Below are positions 51,636 to 61,346 of a stretch of DNA of 64,000 nt, piece by piece. This DNA comes from Leeuwenhoekiella palythoae (GTDB lineage Bacteria > Bacteroidota > Bacteroidia > Flavobacteriales > Flavobacteriaceae), in NCBI RefSeq assembly GCF_900130045.1, contig NZ_FQXT01000001.1:62001-126000 (forward strand), in the 5' to 3' direction. The notes beneath the pieces were generated by a model. That model was not told where the DNA came from, searched no databases, and saw only the letters and a program-made list of their open reading frames with translations. The position numbers were made by a program, and so were the translations under genes. Position 1 is the first letter of the stretch. Every line of letters starts with the position of its first letter.

Positions 51636-51671
51636 ATAAAAAAACCAAACCACAAAGTCGTGGTTTGGTTT
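51636..51671 (-). terminator. Intrinsic terminator of aconitase
   Basis: A perfect 12-bp stem, AAACCAAACCAC (51642-51653) with GTGGTTTGGTTT (51660-51671), 6-nt loop. On the minus strand a T-run (TTTTTT...) follows. It lies 22 bp after the aconitase stop. Confidence 0.92.
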
Positions 51672-51693
51672 AATATTATTTTAATATAATCTA

Positions 51694-53958
51694 TTAAGCG
51701 TTTTGCTTTTTGATAAGATTTAAAGCAGAACCTTCACGATACCAAGCGATTTGCGCATCATTATAAGTATGATTTGCTTTAATCGTGTCTTTACTTCCGT
51801 CAGCATGTGTTACCTCAATTGTCAACGGCTTGTCTGGAGCAAATTCTTCGATATCTAAGAAGCTGAATGTATCATCTTCCTGAATCAGATCATAGTCATT
51901 TTCGTTAGCGAAAGTCAATCCTAACATTCCTTGTTTCTTAAGGTTTGTTTCGTGAATACGTGCAAAAGATTTAACTAATACTGCAGCTACACCAAGATGA
52001 CGTGGCTCCATTGCAGCGTGCTCACGAGAAGAACCTTCACCATAGTTATGATCTCCAACAACAATGGTTTTGATTCCTTTAGCTTTGTACTCTCTCTGTG
52101 TATCTGGCACACCGCCGTACTCGCCTGTCAATTGACTTTTTACAAAGTTGGTCTTCTTATTGTATGCATTTACAGCACCAATCAGACAGTTATTTGAAAT
52201 ATTATCAAGATGTCCACGGTAACGTAACCAAGGTCCAGCCATAGAAATGTGGTCTGTGGTACATTTTCCAAAGGCTTTAATAAGAAGTTTTACTTCTTTT
52301 AGCTCTGAATCCTTAATAGGCACAAACGGAGTTAACAACTGTAAACGCTCGCTGTCTGTAGCAACTTTTACTTCAACTTTACTTCCGTCTTCAGTAGGTG
52401 CTAAATACCCGTTTTCTTCAACAGCAAAACCTTTAGTAGGCAATTCTAAACCTACAGGTACGTCTAATTTCACTTCTTCTCCATCTTCGTTGATCAGTGT
52501 ATCATTTAATGGATCAAAATCTAAACGTCCTGAAATAGCAATTGCTGCAACCATTTCTGGAGAACCTACAAATGCGTGCGTATTTGGGTTACCATCGGCA
52601 CGTTTTGAGAAGTTTCGGTTGAAAGAGTGCACAATAGTGTTTTTCTCTTCCCCTTTACGATCACTACGATCCCACTGACCAATACAAGGGCCACAGGCAT
52701 TTGTAAAAATAGTCGCTCCTAAATTCTCAAAAACCTCCAACAAGCCGTCACGCTCTGCAGTGTAACGAATTTGCTCTGATCCCGGGTTGATACCAAAATC
52801 ACTCTTAGGTTTTAATTTCTTGTCAATCGCTTGCTGCGCGATAGAAGCAGCTCTTGATAAATCTTCATAAGAAGAGTTTGTACAAGAACCTATCAGACCC
52901 CAATCAACTTTAATTGGCCAGTCATTTTTAGCGGCTTTCTCTCCTAGTTCTCCTACTGGAGTAGCTAAATCTGGAGTAAAAGGACCATTAAGGTGCGGAC
53001 GTAATTCTGAAAGGTTAATTTCAATCACTTCGTCAAAATATTGCTCAGGATTAGCATATACTTCGTCGTCACCTGTTAAATATTCTTTTATCTCATTTGC
53101 TGCGTCAGCAACATCTGCACGATCTGTAGCACGTAAGAAACGCTCCATAGATTCATCATAACCAAATGTAGAAGTGGTTGCTCCAATTTCTGCACCCATA
53201 TTACAAATAGTTCCTTTACCAGTTGCTGAAAGGTTTTTAGCACCCGGGCCAAAATATTCAACAATAGCGCCAGTACCACCTTTTACAGTTAGAATACCTG
53301 CTACCTTAAGAATAACGTCTTTAGAAGCAGTCCAACCGTTAAGTTCACCTGTTAATTTAACTCCAATTAATTTTGGAAATTTAAGTTCCCACGGCATTCC
53401 GGCCATTACATCAACAGCATCAGCACCACCTACACCAATTGCAACCATACCAAGACCTCCGGCATTTACCGTGTGACTATCAGTACCAATCATCATTCCT
53501 CCAGGAAATGCATAATTTTCTAAAACTACTTGGTGAATAATACCTGCACCCGGCTTCCAGAAACCAATTCCGTATTTATTAGAAACAGACTCTAAAAAAT
53601 CAAAAACTTCGTTGCTCGTTTCGTTAGCGCGTTTTAAATCTTTTTGCGCACCTTGCTTTGCTTGAATCAAGTGATCACAATGCACAGTAGTAGGCACGGC
53701 AACCTCTTTTTTTCCTGCTTGCATAAACTGCAAAAGCGCCATCTGAGCTGTAGCATCCTGACAAGCGATACGATCTGGAGCAAAATCTACGTAATCTTTA
53801 CCACGTACAAATGCCTTATCAGTTTTACCATCCCAAAGGTGAGAGTATAATATTTTTTCTGCCAGTGTTAAAGGCTTACCGGTAATTTCTCGAGCGGCGT
53901 CAACACGCTCTGCCACCTTACTGTAAACCGATTTGATCATATCGATATCAAATGCCAT
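51694..53958 (-). CDS. acn: Aconitate hydratase (mitochondrial-like type)
   Basis: This 754-residue protein has the iron-sulfur cysteines in [10 protein letters not shown] (first Cys, around residue 360) and [13 protein letters not shown] (the CxxC pair, around residue 425). The swivel domain is at the C-terminus ([22 protein letters not shown]). The N-terminal [13 protein letters not shown] and [15 protein letters not shown] belong to the active site. It isomerises citrate to isocitrate. The mitochondrial-type (about 755 residues) rather than the longer bacterial AcnA/AcnB form is normal for Bacteroidota. No -7 box was found upstream of its start. Confidence 0.96.
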   Translation of the reverse strand: MAFDIDMIKSVYSKVAERVDAAREITGKPLTLAEKILYSHLWDGKTDKAFVRGKDYVDFAPDRIACQDATAQMALLQFMQAGKKEVAVPTTVHCDHLIQAKQGAQKDLKRANETSNEVFDFLESVSNKYGIGFWKPGAGIIHQVVLENYAFPGGMMIGTDSHTVNAGGLGMVAIGVGGADAVDVMAGMPWELKFPKLIGVKLTGELNGWTASKDVILKVAGILTVKGGTGAIVEYFGPGAKNLSATGKGTICNMGAEIGATTSTFGYDESMERFLRATDRADVADAANEIKEYLTGDDEVYANPEQYFDEVIEINLSELRPHLNGPFTPDLATPVGELGEKAAKNDWPIKVDWGLIGSCTNSSYEDLSRAASIAQQAIDKKLKPKSDFGINPGSEQIRYTAERDGLLEVFENLGATIFTNACGPCIGQWDRSDRKGEEKNTIVHSFNRNFSKRADGNPNTHAFVGSPEMVAAIAISGRLDFDPLNDTLINEDGEEVKLDVPVGLELPTKGFAVEENGYLAPTEDGSKVEVKVATDSERLQLLTPFVPIKDSELKEVKLLIKAFGKCTTDHISMAGPWLRYRGHLDNISNNCLIGAVNAYNKKTNFVKSQLTGEYGGVPDTQREYKAKGIKTIVVGDHNYGEGSSREHAAMEPRHLGVAAVLVKSFARIHETNLKKQGMLGLTFANENDYDLIQEDDTFSFLDIEEFAPDKPLTIEVTHADGSKDTIKANHTYNDAQIAWYREGSALNLIKKQNA

Positions 53959-54205
53959 ATCTAAATTTTAGTTAATTGAAATTGTAAATTAATTGCGCTT
54001 GAAAGCGGCGCTAAAATTACGAAAAAGCGAAGAATTTAGGAAGCCGACATATAGATTAAGGCAATGCTTGTAAATGCTAAACTTATTGCAATTTCCCTCA
54101 AGAATATATCGATTTCGTTGCTTAATTATGATTATTAGGTAGTTAGAAGTCAAATGTTAATAAAAAAAGACCTTAAGCAATTATTTAGAGTCTTTCTATA
54201 TTACT

Positions 54206-55159
54206 CTAGAGCAGGCTTTTTATGATTTCTTTAAGGGTTAAGCCTTCGGCCTCAGCCTTATAGTTCTTCAACAAACGGTGCCCTAAAATACCTTGAGCTA
54301 CGGCTTTTACATCTTCGATATCAGGAGAATATTTCCCTTGTATTGCAGCGTGCGTTTTTGCAGCAAGAATTAAGTTCTGCGAAGCTCTGGGACCTGCCCC
54401 CCAATCGATATAATCTTTCACAATCAGAGGTGCACTTGTTGAATCAGGGCGTGTTCTACCCACTAATGCAACCGCATATTCAACAACATTATCTGCAACA
54501 GGAATTCGTCTTATAAGCTGCTGATAATTCACAATGTCAGCTGCGGTAAATAATGGCTTAACCGACACCTGAGTATCTGCCGTAGTCGCTTTGACGATAG
54601 CTACCTCTTCTTCATAGCTGGGATAAACAAGATTGATCGCAAACATAAAACGATCTAACTGAGCTTCCGGCAAGGGATAGGTTCCCTCCTGCTCAATAGG
54701 GTTTTGCGTCGCTAAGACGAAGTAGGGTTTATCTAATGGATATTGTTTACCGGCTACAGTAACCGCTTTTTCTTGCATCGCTTCTAAAAGCGCAGCCTGT
54801 GTTTTAGGTGGAGTACGGTTGATTTCATCTGCAAGAACAATATTAGCAAAAACAGGTCCTTTAAGGAATTTAAAATTGCGGGATTCGTCAAGAATTTCTG
54901 CACCTACAATATCGCTAGGCATCAAATCTGGCGTAAACTGAATTCGTTTAAAATCTAAACCCAAGGCTTGCGCAATCGTGTTGACCATTAACGTCTTAGC
55001 CAACCCCGGAACACCAATTAAAAGCGCGTGACCGCCACTAAAAATTGAAATCACGATTTGATCTACAACCTCGTGCTGACCAATGATTACGCGACCTATT
55101 TCTTTTTTTAAATCTTGATAACGGGTGACCAGCGCATCAATTGCCTTAGCGTCTGACAT
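54206..55159 (-). CDS. MoxR-family AAA+ ATPase (second copy, SurA operon)
   Basis: The 317-residue protein has Walker A GVPGLAKT, PDLMPSDIVGAEI, Walker B IVLADEINRTPPKTQAALLEAMQEKAVTVAGKQYPL, sensor 1 LATQNPIEQEGTYPLPEAQLDRFMF, and a C-terminal WGAGPRASQNLILAAKTHAAI. It differs from the 39560 copy (no acidic extension, DIVGAEI instead of DVLGTSV). It starts 3 bp after the SurA-like gene, so it is in the same operon, with no DUF58 or vWA protein in this window. It may work on a partner elsewhere or be linked to envelope protein handling. Confidence 0.93.
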   Translation of the reverse strand: MSDAKAIDALVTRYQDLKKEIGRVIIGQHEVVDQIVISIFSGGHALLIGVPGLAKTLMVNTIAQALGLDFKRIQFTPDLMPSDIVGAEILDESRNFKFLKGPVFANIVLADEINRTPPKTQAALLEAMQEKAVTVAGKQYPLDKPYFVLATQNPIEQEGTYPLPEAQLDRFMFAINLVYPSYEEEVAIVKATTADTQVSVKPLFTAADIVNYQQLIRRIPVADNVVEYAVALVGRTRPDSTSAPLIVKDYIDWGAGPRASQNLILAAKTHAAIQGKYSPDIEDVKAVAQGILGHRLLKNYKAEAEGLTLKEIIKSLL

Positions 55160-55162
55160 AGT

Positions 55163-56608
55163 TTATTGTTTTATCCAGTTGCTACTATAATCGCAAGTTC
55201 TATAATCTCCGTTTAATTTAATATAGGTTTCCGCTATTTTTTCATTCTTCCATTTTTCAATGGCTTTGATACGTTTAGCTTGTAATGCGAAATTTTTAAT
55301 CTTTACGTAATCAATCGCAAAATCTGCTTCGTGCTCTTCAATACGATCAGAAACGGTATAAATTTCATAACGTGTTTTTCCCGTGCGCGTAGGGTTATTG
55401 AAGGCAATTGAAACTTCTCCCTCTTTTAGATTTTGAACCTTAGGATATAATTCCGGTGGAAGGTTTTTAAGCTCAAACATACGGTCTTGTGTTACAGGAT
55501 TGATCATAATCCCACCGTCGCTAGCCGTTTCTTTTTCATCTGAAAATTCACGTGCAGCTTCCGCGAAAGTGATCTCGCCATCTTCAATGCGTTTTCTAAT
55601 TTTTTCGATTTCGTCTTTTGCAGCGTTTTCTGCAGCAGCAGTCACTTTAGGTATTCTTAAAATATGACGAAGATCAATTTTTTGACCACGTATTTTCTCC
55701 ACCTTAATAATGTGATAACCAAATTCAGTCTCAAAAGGCTTACTTACTTCACCTTCCTGTAAACTAAAGGCCACATCTCTAAATTCTTTAACAAACTGTG
55801 ATTTGCGATCTACATCTCTAATTAAACCACCGTCACCACGAGTAGATTCATCCTCAGACCACAACACCGCTTTAGTAGCAAAACTGCTTCCGTTCTCAAG
55901 AATATCTGTTCTGTATCCGTTAAGCTGGTCAATTACTTTCTGCTTCTCCTCCTGAGGAACATCTGGAATGATCTGAATTTTTGATACTTCAAGCTCCACA
56001 CCAAATTGTGGCAGCCCATCTTCTTCTAATTCTTTGTAATACGATCTAATCTCTTCTGGAGTTACCTCAATCTCTTCAACAATATTTTGCTGCATGGCTT
56101 TGGCCAATTCCTGATTGCGGTTAAGTTCCAAAAGCTCCTTTTTAAGATCGCTCATTTTTTCTTTACGGTAGAACTTCAATACTTTCTCCTCAGAGCCTAA
56201 TTGATTGATAAAATAATCTATCTGCTGTTGGGTATACGAGCGCACTTGCTCTTCGTTGATCATTACACTATCAATCACTGCGTGATGCGCATAAAGCTTA
56301 TCTTCCATGAGTTTATCCATCACGCTACACGTAGACAGATCTTGACCTTCTACTTTTTGCTGTTTGAGAGATTCGATTGCTTGCTGAATGTCGCTTTCTA
56401 GAATTACATATTCTCCAACCACAGCTGCCACACCATCTACTTTAAACGTGGTTCCCGATGTAAGCGGTTTTTCCTCATTTTGAGCAGTATCGCCAGCGGC
56501 GTCTGTATCAATAATTTCTTGTGCGGTCAAGCCTGACCACATACCACACAAAAGAAAGAGCGCAAAAGCTTTAGTTATACAGTTCAAATTGTTTGTTTTT
56601 AATTGCAT
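55163..56608 (-). CDS. SurA-like periplasmic chaperone / peptidyl-prolyl isomerase
   Basis: The 481-residue protein has a signal peptide (ITKAFALFLLCGMWSGLTAQ). It has an N-terminal SurA_N-like segment (VDGVAAVVGEYVILESDIQQAIE, ~residues 53-170), then two parvulin-type PPIase domains (~residues 180-290 and 305-410) with repeated patterns EGEVSKPFETEFGYHIIKVEKI and DGGIMIN...LKEGEVSIAFNN. A C-terminal beta-rich segment follows. It should assist outer-membrane protein folding. It overlaps the upstream PPIase-like gene by 38 bp, and the MoxR gene follows after 3 bp. Confidence 0.9.
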   Translation of the reverse strand: MQLKTNNLNCITKAFALFLLCGMWSGLTAQEIIDTDAAGDTAQNEEKPLTSGTTFKVDGVAAVVGEYVILESDIQQAIESLKQQKVEGQDLSTCSVMDKLMEDKLYAHHAVIDSVMINEEQVRSYTQQQIDYFINQLGSEEKVLKFYRKEKMSDLKKELLELNRNQELAKAMQQNIVEEIEVTPEEIRSYYKELEEDGLPQFGVELEVSKIQIIPDVPQEEKQKVIDQLNGYRTDILENGSSFATKAVLWSEDESTRGDGGLIRDVDRKSQFVKEFRDVAFSLQEGEVSKPFETEFGYHIIKVEKIRGQKIDLRHILRIPKVTAAAENAAKDEIEKIRKRIEDGEITFAEAAREFSDEKETASDGGIMINPVTQDRMFELKNLPPELYPKVQNLKEGEVSIAFNNPTRTGKTRYEIYTVSDRIEEHEADFAIDYVKIKNFALQAKRIKAIEKWKNEKIAETYIKLNGDYRTCDYSSNWIKQ

Positions 56609-57437
56609 CCTTAGTAATATCCTTTTCTAATTGTTTTATCAAATCTAGTTTCCTTCGGTTAAGAAGAATTTGCTTCACCGTTGGCAACACATATTCTAAC
56701 GGCGCGTCATCATTGCGATCAAGGCGATCATTAACCGCGATCAAATATAATCCTAATGAATCACGCAGTTGTAAAAATTCGGTTTTATTTAGTAGCTGGT
56801 CACTGTTTTCAACATTTACCGGCGGAATTTTAGCAATAACCTTATCCAGACTTATCCAGGTACTGTCATTTAAATATTGTGCTCTAAACTGAACCGAAAT
56901 AGAGTCTAAAAAACGCTTGTCTTTAGCATTAAAGCGCGTAAAACGCTTTTTTATTTCATCTTCATTATAATCATTCTCTCCCATCTCAATATACCGCAGT
57001 TTGAGTAGGGATTCATTCAGCTTAAAATTCTCTTTATTTTCAGTATAAAACTGTGAAGCCTCTGCATCTGTAATACTGCTGTCCAAACTACGCGCAACCA
57101 AAGCATCTTTGTAGGCCTGCGAAAACAAATCTAATTTATACTGCTCTACCAGATTGTTCAATCGGTCTTGCTCGTCAAGCGTGATGTTGCGCTGTGCATT
57201 ATCTACGAGTAATCGCTTAGTTGCCCAGCGATTAATGTATCCATTCACTAAGGTGGTGCTGTCTTCTGGAGACAATTCTGCAGTGATCAACTTCTCTATG
57301 TCTTCTTTATACAAATAAGCATTACCCACTCGCGCAACAGGAACCCCGGCAGGTGCTTTTGACCCCAAAAGATCACAAGAAACCACAAGGGCGGCAAAAA
57401 GCACGAGTATACTAAAACGCATTATAAATCTAGACAT
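56571..57437 (-). CDS. SurA-N-like periplasmic lipoprotein (PpiC-like chaperone)
   Basis: The 288-residue protein has a lipobox (LVVSCD, Cys ~21). A SurA_N-type chaperone region follows (VARVGNAYLYKEDIEKLITAEL, then TLVNGYINRWATKRLLVDNAQRNITLDEQDRLNNLVEQYKLDLFSQAYKDALVAR). I do not see a complete parvulin catalytic domain, so it is probably a holdase. In related genomes a protein like this precedes SurA. Its stop lies 38 bp inside the SurA gene, and a -7 box is at 57514-57521. Confidence 0.78.
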   Translation of the reverse strand: MSRFIMRFSILVLFAALVVSCDLLGSKAPAGVPVARVGNAYLYKEDIEKLITAELSPEDSTTLVNGYINRWATKRLLVDNAQRNITLDEQDRLNNLVEQYKLDLFSQAYKDALVARSLDSSITDAEASQFYTENKENFKLNESLLKLRYIEMGENDYNEDEIKKRFTRFNAKDKRFLDSISVQFRAQYLNDSTWISLDKVIAKIPPVNVENSDQLLNKTEFLQLRDSLGLYLIAVNDRLDRNDDAPLEYVLPTVKQILLNRRKLDLIKQLEKDITKDAIKNKQFELYN

Positions 57438-57513
57438 ATCACTTAAACCAACTCAAAAGTCTCTCTCAAAGACTACAACTCGAGACCTCTGTTGCAATTG
57501 TTTTAGAGATTTG

Positions 57514-57521
57514 CAAAATTA
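57514..57521 (-). promoter_or_regulatory. -7 box TAATTTTG for the SurA operon
   Basis: The reverse strand reads TAATTTTG, 76 bp upstream of the lipoprotein start. Leader of about 70 nt. Confidence 0.45.
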
Positions 57522-57652
57522 AGAATTCTCCCTCAGAACTGATTATTTCATAAATCACTGAAATTCTATAAGATAGGCCACAAACACCTTCTAAAACCAT
57601 CTAAAAACGAATTAATCTACTCTAAATCTGAAGAATTGAAAAAGCTTATGGG

Positions 57653-57694
57653 TAATTTTGCTCCGGTCATCGTACGCAATGACCTTTAATTTTG
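57653..57694 (+). promoter_or_regulatory. Two tandem -7 boxes TAATTTTG upstream of the small conserved gene
   Basis: TAATTTTG at 57653-57660 and again at 57687-57694, both exact TAnnTTTG matches, 34 bp apart. The second lies 22 bp upstream of the ATG at 57717. The TTTG of the first box could also serve as a long-spaced -33 for the second. Confidence 0.5.
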
Positions 57695-57716
57695 GCACAC
57701 CTATTGACTCTGTTAT

Positions 57717-57953
57717 ATGGAACAAAGAATAAAACTGATATGGGATTTTAGAGGTCCTGATGCTTTAAAAATCGCAGAACACCACGTCATTCATTTAGAT
57801 GAGTATAAGACTGCGCACGACCTGAAGGTTAATGAAACAGGCGTTGAGCAGAAATCTGAATTATACGCTATCGCGTATTTTATAGTTTCTAAAGCACAAA
57901 TGCCTGCCGTGCGCGATGCTTTAAAACCACATCGTGGGGAATTTTGTGATTAA
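57717..57953 (+). CDS. Small conserved hypothetical protein (78 residues)
   Basis: This 78-residue soluble protein starts MEQRIKLIWDFRGPDALKIAEHHVIHLDEY. It has a central AHDLKVNETGVEQ and a C-terminal helix-rich KAQMPAVRDALKPHRGEFCD. It has no signal peptide or membrane segment. It looks like a real gene: coding-type composition and a good promoter pair. I recognise it as a Bacteroidota-conserved hypothetical but cannot name a family. It is followed by the ompH promoter and so is probably monocistronic. Confidence 0.7.
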   Translation: MEQRIKLIWDFRGPDALKIAEHHVIHLDEYKTAHDLKVNETGVEQKSELYAIAYFIVSKAQMPAVRDALKPHRGEFCD

Positions 57954-58000
57954 AGCTTGCGCTTAAAGTTTTGCTTTGAGGCTAAGGTGTTAAAAAATAC

Positions 58001-58030
58001 TTTGATAGCATTCAAGCTTTTATATCTTTG
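58001..58030 (+). promoter_or_regulatory. Promoter of the OmpH/Skp gene
   Basis: TTTG (58001-58004), 18 bp spacer, then TATCTTTG (58023-58030), a full -33/-7 pair. Predicted start near 58037. This excludes the upstream extension of the reading frame at 58028 and supports the ATG at 58103. Confidence 0.65.
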
Positions 58031-58102
58031 CGCGTAATTTTTTTAAAAATTAACTGTATTACAAACAATCGCCTAGCACAAACAGGCAAAATTCAATTTA
58101 AA

Positions 58103-58648
58103 ATGAAAAAAATTTTCTTACCCCTAGTAGCTTGTTTTATCAGCTTTTCTGCGCTGGCTCAAACAAAAGTTGGAACCATCGACAGCGATTTAGTGATCTC
58201 AAGCCTTGATGAAGTAGCACAAGTACAAAAAGACTTAGAGGCTTATAACGCTGAATTAGAAAAACAGTTTAAAGATTTAGTGACTAAATATCAAACCGCT
58301 GTAACCGCTTATCAAGATGCTGAGGCAACAGCTTCAGAAGAGGACAAGCAAACCAAACAAGAAGAAATCGTTGGTATGGAACAAGATATTCAACGTTTTA
58401 GACAAAATTCTCAAGGATTGATCTCAATCAGACAAAATGAATTGATGCAGCCTTTATACCAAAAAGTAGGTCAAGCACTCAATCAAGTTGCGCAAGAGCA
58501 AAACTACTCTCAGGTGTTAACACTTAATGCCGGGGTAGCTTACTTTGACCCTACTCACGATTTGACTCAAGCCGTAGCAGATAAGCTAGGAGTTACTTTA
58601 AAAGTACAAGGTCAGCAAGACCAAACCGCCTTGCCTACTCAAAATTAA
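58103..58648 (+). CDS. OmpH/Skp-family periplasmic chaperone
   Basis: The protein has about 181 residues. A signal peptide (ACFISFSALA-QT) is followed by TIDSDLVISSLDEVAQVQKDLEAYNAELEKQFKDLVTKYQTA, a long coiled-coil, and a beta-containing C-terminus (YSQVLTLNAGVAYFDPTHDLTQAVADKLGV), the Skp tentacle and head arrangement. It probably binds unfolded outer-membrane proteins. The mature protein is slightly longer than E. coli Skp. It has its own promoter and a strong terminator. Confidence 0.9.
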   Translation: MKKIFLPLVACFISFSALAQTKVGTIDSDLVISSLDEVAQVQKDLEAYNAELEKQFKDLVTKYQTAVTAYQDAEATASEEDKQTKQEEIVGMEQDIQRFRQNSQGLISIRQNELMQPLYQKVGQALNQVAQEQNYSQVLTLNAGVAYFDPTHDLTQAVADKLGVTLKVQGQQDQTALPTQN

Positions 58649-58666
58649 TACGGTAATCTATCACAT

Positions 58667-58697
58667 AAAAAAAGGGAGCAATTTGCTCCCTTTTTTT
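58667..58697. terminator. Bidirectional terminator, OmpH and GuaB
   Basis: A 10-bp stem AAAGGGAGCA (58671-58680) with TGCTCCCTTT (58684-58693), 3-nt loop, flanked by A- and T-runs. It ends ompH on the plus strand and guaB (stop 58728) on the minus strand. Confidence 0.93.
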
Positions 58698-58727
58698 ATG
58701 CTTCATCCAAGCGATTAAGCTTGAGGA

Positions 58728-60200
58728 TTATCTGCTATAATTTGGTGATTCTTTAGTAATGGTCACATCGTGCGGATGACTCTCGTGAATACCACTTGAC
58801 GTGATTTTTACAAAACGTCCATTTTCTTTTAAAGCTTCAACATCTTTGGTTCCGCAATATCCCATTCCGGCTCTTAGACCACCTATAAATTGATGCACGC
58901 TTTCATAAAGTTCGCCTTTATAAGGAACACGGCCTACAATTCCTTCCGGCACCAATTTTTTAATATCATCTTCAACATCTTGGAAATAACGATCTTTTGA
59001 ACCTGTTTTCATAGCTTCTACAGAACCCATTCCGCGGTAGGTTTTATATTTTCTACCTTCATAAATGATGGTTTCTCCCGGAGACTCCTTAGTACCCGCA
59101 AGCAATGAACCAAGCATTACACAGTCTGCACCGGCAGCAATCGCTTTAGGAATATCTCCTGTATAACGAATTCCTCCATCTGCAATTACCGGTATTCCGG
59201 TGCCTTTTAATGCTGCTGCCACTTCTAAAACCGCGCTAAATTGAGGAAAACCAACACCTGCCACAACACGTGTTGTACAGATAGAACCGGGTCCTATACC
59301 TACCTTAACCGCATCGGCGCCTGCTTCCACTAAATATTTAGCAGCGGCGGCAGTAGCGATATTTCCTACCACAACATCAAGTGCAGGAAACTTTTCTTTC
59401 ACACTTTGCAAAACACGAACCACACCTTGCGTATGTCCGTGTGCTGTATCGATCACCACAGCATCCACTCCGGCATTTACAAGTGCTTCAACGCGCTCAA
59501 CAGCATCAGCAGTAACACCCACAGCAGCGGCAACGCGTAATCTTCCGTAGGTATCTTTATTAGCGATAGGTTTTTGCGTAAGTTTTGTAATATCTCTAAA
59601 GGTTATTAAACCTATAAGCTTGTTATCTTTTGTAACAACCGGAAGTTTTTCGATCTTATTTTCCTGCAAGATCACTTCGGCCTCCGCTAACGAAGTTCCT
59701 TCAGAAGTAGTAATAAGATTTTCTGAAGTCATTACCTCAACAATAGCACGCTCGTTGTCTTTCTCAAAGCGCAAATCTCTGTTGGTAACGATTCCTTCAA
59801 GGTGACCTTCAGAATCAACAATAGGAATCCCTCCAATGCTATGCTCTGCCATCAGACGCTTAGCATCTTTGACTTTAGCTTCTTTATTAAGCGTTACCGG
59901 ATCAATGATCATCCCACTTTCGGCACGTTTTACACGACGTACTTTAACAGCTTGCTGCTCAATAGTCATATTTTTATGCAACACCCCAATACCACCTTCA
60001 CGAGCAATAGCGATCGCCATACTTGATTCGGTCACGGTATCCATCGCTGCAGAAACGATAGGCACATTAAGCGTGATGTTTTTAGAAAATTTTGACTGAA
60101 TATTTACTTCTCTCGGAAGCACCTCAGAATAAGCAGGAACTAAGAGTACGTCATCGTAAGTAAGACCTTCTCCCAGTATTTTTGTTTCGTGAGCTGTCAT
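58728..60200 (-). CDS. guaB: Inosine-5'-monophosphate dehydrogenase
   Basis: This 490-residue protein has an IMPDH barrel with the catalytic Cys in [13 protein letters not shown], the flap region GRVPYKGE and [21 protein letters not shown] pair (Bateman domain) is inserted at ~residues 95-210 ([36 protein letters not shown] and [24 protein letters not shown]). It oxidises IMP to XMP in the guanine branch, upstream of GuaA. A -7 box lies at 60224-60231. Confidence 0.97.
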   Translation of the reverse strand: MTAHETKILGEGLTYDDVLLVPAYSEVLPREVNIQSKFSKNITLNVPIVSAAMDTVTESSMAIAIAREGGIGVLHKNMTIEQQAVKVRRVKRAESGMIIDPVTLNKEAKVKDAKRLMAEHSIGGIPIVDSEGHLEGIVTNRDLRFEKDNERAIVEVMTSENLITTSEGTSLAEAEVILQENKIEKLPVVTKDNKLIGLITFRDITKLTQKPIANKDTYGRLRVAAAVGVTADAVERVEALVNAGVDAVVIDTAHGHTQGVVRVLQSVKEKFPALDVVVGNIATAAAAKYLVEAGADAVKVGIGPGSICTTRVVAGVGFPQFSAVLEVAAALKGTGIPVIADGGIRYTGDIPKAIAAGADCVMLGSLLAGTKESPGETIIYEGRKYKTYRGMGSVEAMKTGSKDRYFQDVEDDIKKLVPEGIVGRVPYKGELYESVHQFIGGLRAGMGYCGTKDVEALKENGRFVKITSSGIHESHPHDVTITKESPNYSR

Positions 60201-60223
60201 TGCAATTAGGATTTAATTGCGTG

Positions 60224-60231
60224 CAAATATA
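60224..60231 (-). promoter_or_regulatory. -7 box TATATTTG for guaB
   Basis: The reverse strand reads TATATTTG, 23 bp upstream of the guaB start. Leader of about 17 nt. Confidence 0.5.
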
Positions 60232-60293
60232 CTGCTAAAATCTCAAACTTTGGTGTAAAATGAATTTTAATAAAAGGCTATGCCTAATTTAAC

Positions 60294-61160
60294 CTAATGA
60301 TAATTATGAAAGATCTTTGAAGCCTCGTTGTGTGCCGACTCAAAACTCATAGGTCTGATTCCGGAATCTACTTTAACTGAATTGAAATAGGAAAGCATTT
60401 TTTCTGTGGGCATATTACCGGTAAGTTCGTCTTTTGCCATTGGGCACCCACCAAATCCCTGAATTGCTCCGTCAAAGCGCCTGCACCCCGCTTTATACGC
60501 CGCGTTAACCTTCTCAAACCACTGGTTTGGCGTGGTATGTAAATGCGCACCAAACTCGATTTGAGGATACGCCGGAATCAATTCGCTAAATAAATAATCA
60601 ATCGTTTGAGCATCAGAAGATCCTACAGTATCCGAAAGTGAAATAATACGCACTCCCATTGCAGCTAATTTTTCGGTCCAGGCTCCTACAATATCCACGT
60701 CCCAAGGATCACCATACGGATTACCAAAACCCATACTTAAATACGTAACTACTTCTTTGTTGTGTTTAGTTGCGGTCTCTAAAATATCAGAAAGCACCAC
60801 TACCGATTCTTCGATAGTTTTATGTGTATTACGCATTTGAAAAATTTCAGAGATACTGAAAGGATAGCCTAAGTACGCTATTTGATCGAATTGCACAGCA
60901 TCTTGAGCACCTCTTAGATTCGCCACGATGGCGAGCAATTTTGTTGCTGTTGCACTCAAGTCTAATCGGTCTAAAACCTGAGCTGTATCTGCCATTTGCG
61001 GAATCGCCTTCGGACTCACAAAACTGCCAAAATCAAGGGTATCAAAGCCACAGCGCAACAGCGATTGCAAGTATTGCACTTTTGCCTCGGTAGGAATAAA
61101 TTGCTTTATACCCTGCATAGCATCTCTGGGACATTCTATTATTTTAACCGGTTTTGACAT
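60294..61160 (-). CDS. Hydroxymethylglutaryl-CoA lyase
   Basis: This 288-residue TIM barrel of the HMG-CoA lyase / DRE-TIM family starts with KIIECPRDAMQGIKQFIPTEAKVQYLQSLL. It has FGSFVSPKAIPQMAD, the metal/active site GAHLHTTPNQW, and the conserved glycine loop GCPMAKDELTGNMPTE (in FDGAIQGFGGCPMA, with the catalytic Cys). It should cleave HMG-CoA to acetoacetate and acetyl-CoA, as in leucine catabolism. It stands alone here without other leucine-pathway genes. Confidence 0.9.
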   Translation of the reverse strand: MSKPVKIIECPRDAMQGIKQFIPTEAKVQYLQSLLRCGFDTLDFGSFVSPKAIPQMADTAQVLDRLDLSATATKLLAIVANLRGAQDAVQFDQIAYLGYPFSISEIFQMRNTHKTIEESVVVLSDILETATKHNKEVVTYLSMGFGNPYGDPWDVDIVGAWTEKLAAMGVRIISLSDTVGSSDAQTIDYLFSELIPAYPQIEFGAHLHTTPNQWFEKVNAAYKAGCRRFDGAIQGFGGCPMAKDELTGNMPTEKMLSYFNSVKVDSGIRPMSFESAHNEASKIFHNYH

Positions 61161-61346
61161 TAAGCTCTTTTAAAGAATTTAAAGATACATAAACTGCTTG
61201 AAGCGCAAATTTTCATAGGAGATTTTAATTCTTATGAAGGTCATAAGCATCCGATTGATGCGCGCCTGGTGCAGGATTTCCTTTATGATTTCCGCTAATG
61301 GAAAAACCTAGCGCTAAAGATTATCAATATCTTTTATTCAGATCGT

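Noticed and set aside
52247-53476. Plus-strand open frames of 100-143 codons inside aconitase
   Set aside because: They are antisense shadows of a well-conserved gene with low-complexity Ser/Pro/Thr composition.
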